Shown here: piece after piece, positions 40,445 through 43,200 of the stretch
Position numbering within the stretch: the first letter of the stretch is position 1
Layout of the letters: every line of letters starts with the position of its first letter
Origin: an uncultured Muribaculaceae bacterium
GTDB taxonomy: Bacteria; Bacteroidota; Bacteroidia; Bacteroidales; Muribaculaceae
Reading direction: 5' to 3'
NCBI GenBank assembly: GCA_944321865.1
Contig: CALUMZ010000016.1
Span: 1 to 43,200 of the forward strand
DNA length: 43,200 bases
Made by a program: the position numbers and the translations under genes
The notes under the pieces: model-generated
The model's input: the letters and a program-made list of their open reading frames with translations, nothing else
Databases searched by the model: none
What the model was told of the DNA's origin: nothing

Positions 40445-40909
40445 ATGGATAACGGAATGATACCTATAAGGGAATACGTAGCGGCAAACGGCAATCGCTG
40501 CCCACGGACCGTTGCCGATGTGTTGCTGCGGCAATTGCCCGAGGCTGTTGCCCGATGGCGCAGCGAACAGTTGTCGCCATGCGGCAGGCTGCGGGAAGAA
40601 TTTATAAAGGTGGATGCCATGTCGGGCTACGTGGAAATAACTGCTCCTTGTGCAGATGAAGTCGCCGATGAGTCCGATGATGTAAGAGATTACGGGGCAA
40701 TAGTTTCCGGCCTGCTTGTAACGGCAATGCCGCGGCGGCATGTCAACCACCGTGTGGAACGGTTTGTTGATGCATGCCGCCGCGGTGATTATGCTACCAT
40801 GGGCGATGTGATGCTGGCTGTGGAACGCCGCAAGTCGGGCGCAGTCTATGTGGTGCTTGTAATCGTCGTTGTGGCACTTGTGGCATTGCTCGCATGGCTT
40901 AATGCCTGA
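40445..40909 (+). CDS. Small protein with C-terminal membrane anchor
   Basis: This 154-residue protein has a hydrophilic body and a C-terminal hydrophobic helix (about 133-153, VYVVLVIVVVALVALLAWLNA) that leaves only one residue behind it, the layout of tail-anchored proteins. RYVEITAPCAD-like segments and many acidic residues occur in the middle. It follows the zinc-ribbon gene after nine bases, so the two may work together in the inner membrane. No family is recognised. It is followed by a 125-base gap with a promoter for the next gene. Confidence 0.7.
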   Translation: MDNGMIPIREYVAANGNRCPRTVADVLLRQLPEAVARWRSEQLSPCGRLREEFIKVDAMSGYVEITAPCADEVADESDDVRDYGAIVSGLLVTAMPRRHVNHRVERFVDACRRGDYATMGDVMLAVERRKSGAVYVVLVIVVVALVALLAWLNA

Positions 40910-41004
40910 GTGCTTATTTTGTAGTGTCGATCGGTAGGTAGGTGTTTTCGTGAGCAAATAGTGATAAAAAATCACAACATGGCTTGTGATTTGTAAATTA
41001 TGAG

Positions 41005-41012
41005 TAAATTTG
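41005..41012 (+). promoter_or_regulatory. -7 box for the GNAT gene
   Basis: TAAATTTG matches the consensus, 22 bases before ATG 41035; a TTG 18 bases upstream could be the -33 element. Confidence 0.5.
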
Positions 41013-41034
41013 CAGCCATAAAAATCTGAAAGTC

Positions 41035-42168
41035 ATGGCAATTGAAATTCGAGAAATTAAGCCGGTAAAACGTGAATTGTTGAAGTTTGTTCATTTCCCT
41101 ATCGACACGCTTTATAAGGATAACCCATATTACGTGCCTTCGCTCGTGCTCGATGAGGTGGATACGCTCACCCCGAGTAAGAATCCGGCATTTGATTTCT
41201 GCCGCAGCGTATATTACATGGCTTTTGATGATGGGAAACCTGTCGGGCGCATTGCCGGCATTATCAACGACACTGTAAACGGCAAGACCGGCAGCCGCGA
41301 CGTGCGGTTTGGTTTTGTGGATTTCATCGACGACAAGGAGGTGAGTCGCAAGCTGTTTGAAGCCGTTGAACAATGGGGCCGCAAGCAGGGAATGACTCGA
41401 ATGGTGGGACCGCTCGGCTTTACCGACATGGACCCCGAAGGGTTGCTGATTGAAGGTTTCGACCAAGTGAGCACCATGGCCACGATTTACAACCATCCTT
41501 ATTATGCCGGGCACATCGAGTCGCTCGGGTTTGAAAAAGAGGTTGATTGGGTGGAATTCAAAATATATGTCCCCGACAGCGTACCCGAAAAGCATCGTCG
41601 CATAAGCGACATCATAAGCCGCAAGTATGAGTTGCAGACCATAAAATACACAAGTGCCAAGAAGATTGTGAATGATTACGGGCAGGCTATTTTCAACTTG
41701 GTGAACGAGGCATACGCCAACCTGTATGGCTATTCGCCGCTTACTCCGCGCCAAATCGACCATTACATCAAGATGTACCTGCCTGTATTAAGGCTCGAAA
41801 ATGTGTCGCTCATCATTGACAAGAATCGCCAATTGGTGGGTGTGGGCATAGCCATGCCGTCAATGTCCAAGGCGTTGATAAAGAGCCGCGGACGGATATT
41901 GCCATTGGGCTGGGTGCAACTGTTGAAAGCTCTGAGAGGGAAAAACGATGTTGTCGACTTGCTGCTTGTGGCAGTCAAGCCCGAATATCAAAGCAAGGGT
42001 GTGAATGCACTGCTGTTTACCGACTTGATACCATATTTCATCAAGAACGGTTATGTATATGCCGAGAGCAATCCCGAACTTGAAGTAAATCAAAAGGTGC
42101 AGTCGCAGTGGCAATATTTCAACACTGTTCAGAACAAGCGTCGCCGGGCATATTCCAAGATGCTGTAA
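41035..42168 (+). CDS. GNAT-family N-acetyltransferase-like protein
   Basis: This 377-residue protein begins IREIKPVKRELLKFVHFPIDT. The first part has a conserved MVGPLGFTDMDPEGLLIEGF segment (121-140) and TIYNHPYYAGHIESLGF (150-166), while the C-terminal half has LLLVAVKPEYQSKGVNALLF, close to the GNAT motif A (Q/R-x-x-G-x-G/A), and YAESNPELEVNQ (motif B area). The GNAT core binds acetyl-CoA and acylates amines. This large form is widespread in Bacteroidetes; its substrate is unknown. The gene stands alone and is followed by a convergent lipoprotein gene. Confidence 0.8.
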   Translation: MAIEIREIKPVKRELLKFVHFPIDTLYKDNPYYVPSLVLDEVDTLTPSKNPAFDFCRSVYYMAFDDGKPVGRIAGIINDTVNGKTGSRDVRFGFVDFIDDKEVSRKLFEAVEQWGRKQGMTRMVGPLGFTDMDPEGLLIEGFDQVSTMATIYNHPYYAGHIESLGFEKEVDWVEFKIYVPDSVPEKHRRISDIISRKYELQTIKYTSAKKIVNDYGQAIFNLVNEAYANLYGYSPLTPRQIDHYIKMYLPVLRLENVSLIIDKNRQLVGVGIAMPSMSKALIKSRGRILPLGWVQLLKALRGKNDVVDLLLVAVKPEYQSKGVNALLFTDLIPYFIKNGYVYAESNPELEVNQKVQSQWQYFNTVQNKRRRAYSKML

Positions 42169-42182
42169 GCTGGTTTTTTTTG

Positions 42183-42719
42183 CTAAAATGGCGAGGCTAT
42201 CACTCCCGGCAAGAACTTGATGCCGTATATCACTCTAAGCGAGTCTCCGTCGCTCAGGAAATACAGGTCCATGTCGTAGCCGCGTTGCGTGGAATCGCGC
42301 CGCACGGTGTTGTTCCAGTGGAAAAGCATCACATGAGCCTGTGGCACATGTTGCAGTATTGAATCCAAGTAAGTGGTGGTTCCGTATCCCGGCTCTGATT
42401 GCATTGCCCCGTTCTTGTAGTCCAATTCGCGATAAAAAGCCGGGCCGCCATATTCGCGCGTTACAGTCTCGAAAGTGCTGTAATGCAAGTCGAGATGTGG
42501 ATAGGCAATGAAAACTGCGTCGTGTGGGATGTTGGCATTGCCTGCTCCCAAGTACCAACTTTCCGGGTAAGCAAGCAGTGGAAACGGATTGTAGGTTGAA
42601 TCGCTCATCATGGTCGTGTCGGCAGCTTCTGTATTGTCATCTGCCATGGTGCTTTGCTGTTTCCCGCCGCTGCATGCTGCGAGAAAGCATATTGCCAATA
42701 TTGTAACAATCAGTTTCAT
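42183..42719 (-). CDS. Lipoprotein of unknown function
   Basis: This 178-residue lipoprotein begins MKLIVTILAICFLAACSGGK: signal plus lipobox LAAC (lipidated Cys16). A Ser/Thr/Asp-rich linker follows, then an ordered domain (from about residue 45): YPESWYLGAGNANIPHDAVF, FYRELDYKNGAMQSEPGYGT and HVMLFHWNNTVRRDSTQRGY. No family is recognised. A frame reaching 42761 is longer, but ATG 42719 starts the signal. A minus-strand TATTTTTG (42772-42779) lies 52 bases upstream, so it is transcribed singly. Confidence 0.8.
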   Translation of the reverse strand: MKLIVTILAICFLAACSGGKQQSTMADDNTEAADTTMMSDSTYNPFPLLAYPESWYLGAGNANIPHDAVFIAYPHLDLHYSTFETVTREYGGPAFYRELDYKNGAMQSEPGYGTTTYLDSILQHVPQAHVMLFHWNNTVRRDSTQRGYDMDLYFLSDGDSLRVIYGIKFLPGVIASPF

Positions 42720-42771
42720 GCGAGTGTATGGGTTGAATTTGCAGGTGATGGCGTGAAACAAATCAACGTTA

Positions 42772-42779
42772 CAAAAATA
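42772..42779 (-). promoter_or_regulatory. -7 box for the lipoprotein gene
   Basis: The minus strand reads TATTTTTG, matching the consensus, 52 bases before ATG 42719. The gap 42720-43124 otherwise holds only the MITE-like element and a hairpin; I see no gene. Confidence 0.4.
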
Positions 42780-42877
42780 CTATAATATTCGAGTATTTGC
42801 TAATTTACAAGGATTCTGGCGTATAGTTTTTTGTACGTGTGTACATGCGGAGCCGCTGTGGCATGTGCGTCTATGCG

Positions 42878-43050
42878 GAGGGTGTATCAAAATTATCATT
42901 TCAATGTGGCAGTAAAGACGCAAAATTTTGCGTCTCTACAGTCTGATTGGATAAACCATTGATATTAAATGTTTTATACATTGTTGCAGACATCGAGATG
43001 CGGCATGCCACGTCTCTACTCATGGCAAAATCGCATTTTGATACACCCTC
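42878..43050. mobile_element. MITE-like element with perfect 16-bp terminal inverted repeats
   Basis: GAGGGTGTATCAAAAT (42878-42893) and its exact reverse complement (43035-43050) bound a 173-bp sequence without a gene. Inside are the 28-bp palindromic unit (42912-42939), identical to 15414-15441, and a second unit (42994-43019) whose reverse complement matches 17864-17890. I see no flanking target-site duplication. Degenerate relatives are at 5152-5225 and 17864-17974. Structure and copy number suggest a non-autonomous element moved by a transposase encoded elsewhere. Confidence 0.8.
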
Positions 43051-43078
43051 TACAACTCCATCTGGGGGATAAAATGAA

Positions 43079-43119
43079 GCAGGCGATGCAGCATTACTTG
43101 CAGCATCGCCTGCTTTTTT
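43079..43119 (+). terminator. Strong hairpin next to the tRNA
   Basis: GCAGGCGATGC (43079-43089) pairs with GCATCGCCTGC (43103-43113) around a 13-nt loop, followed by six T (43114-43119) on the plus strand. It is an intrinsic terminator for plus-strand transcripts, and possibly also stops the minus-strand tRNA transcript, where the U-tract is weaker. Confidence 0.75.
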
Positions 43120-43124
43120 GAGAG

Positions 43125-43200
43125 TGGGTGGTGATGGATTCGAACCACCGAAGTCGACAGACAGCTGAGTTACAGTCAGCCCCATTTGGCCACTCTGGAA
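43125..43200 (-). tRNA. tRNA-Tyr (GTA), partial
   Basis: On the minus strand the 3' part of a tRNA is readable. It has the acceptor strand ACCACCC plus discriminator A (43125-43132) and T-arm GGTGG TTCGAAT CCATC. The anticodon arm is GCTGA CTGTAAC TCAGC with anticodon GTA (Tyr), and a long variable arm of about 13 bases fits tRNA-Tyr. The D-arm is present, and the 5' acceptor strand lies beyond the window edge. CCA is not encoded. The sequence extends past 43200. Confidence 0.9.

Noticed and set aside
40972..41763. 263-codon minus-strand frame
   Set aside because: Antisense to the GNAT gene, with no promoter on that strand and no domain features.
42878..43050. Insertion sequence with a transposase
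   Set aside because: There is no open frame of usable length inside the 173 bp; it can only be non-autonomous.

Overview
The window reads as a chromosomal segment of a Bacteroidales bacterium, most likely from the Muribaculaceae/Bacteroidaceae side of the order. The evidence is: -7 boxes of the Bacteroidetes type (TAnnTTTG, e.g. TAACTTTG, TAATTTTG) a short way upstream of many start codons, and almost no Shine-Dalgarno sequences; families typical of the phylum (DUF1573, DUF4271, DUF2023 next to flavodoxin, DUF2795, RNase H with a viroplasmin domain); the conserved block DUF4271-hemD-rnpA-yidD-tatD; and SPI/SPII-type envelope proteins together with a carboxypeptidase-like plus TonB-dependent receptor. 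Most of the window has a balanced base composition with GC-rich codons. Three blocks are clearly more AT-rich: 1-1850, 8840-12550 and 34860-36300.

Layout. Positions 1-1850 hold the tail of a gene, a long hairpin terminator, two adjacent GIY-YIG-type proteins and three 14-bp palindromic repeats spaced exactly 41 bp apart. Positions 1893-8720 hold a small DUF2795 protein, an LD-carboxypeptidase, an orphan phage portal-like gene, a beta-barrel gene remnant, two porins in an operon behind a promoter-overlapping palindrome, and the DUF2023-flavodoxin pair. Positions 8842-12555 hold a FokI-type restriction-modification system: a full-length FokI-like endonuclease and two separate D12-class adenine methyltransferases, placed directly behind meaB. 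Positions 12559-19574 hold meaB, two DUF1573 proteins, a LOG-family protein and the DUF4271-hemD-rnpA-yidD-tatD block, interrupted by an intergenic region built of nested inverted repeats.

Positions 19650-26791 hold a secreted Cys-rich protein and an envelope operon made of an outer-membrane porin-like protein, an imelysin lipoprotein, a di-heme oxidoreductase lipoprotein and a CcsBA cytochrome c synthase. This operon is likely an iron/redox acquisition module in which CcsBA attaches the heme that its di-heme neighbour needs. Positions 27023-34761 hold mutS, a TonB-dependent receptor, a RelE-type toxin-antitoxin pair and two glycosyltransferases. Positions 34912-36276 hold an AT-rich, overlapping three-gene cassette: a DUF6941-like protein, a small HEAT-like protein and a papain-like DUF7689 protein. 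It is the best candidate here for an uncharacterised system. Positions 36392-43200 hold another glycosyltransferase, an I9-like lipoprotein overlapping shikimate kinase, RNase H, a zinc-ribbon membrane protein with a tail-anchored partner, a GNAT protein, a lipoprotein, a MITE-like repeat with perfect 16-bp terminal inverted repeats and a partial tRNA-Tyr.

All family assignments come from reading motifs by eye. No database search was run.
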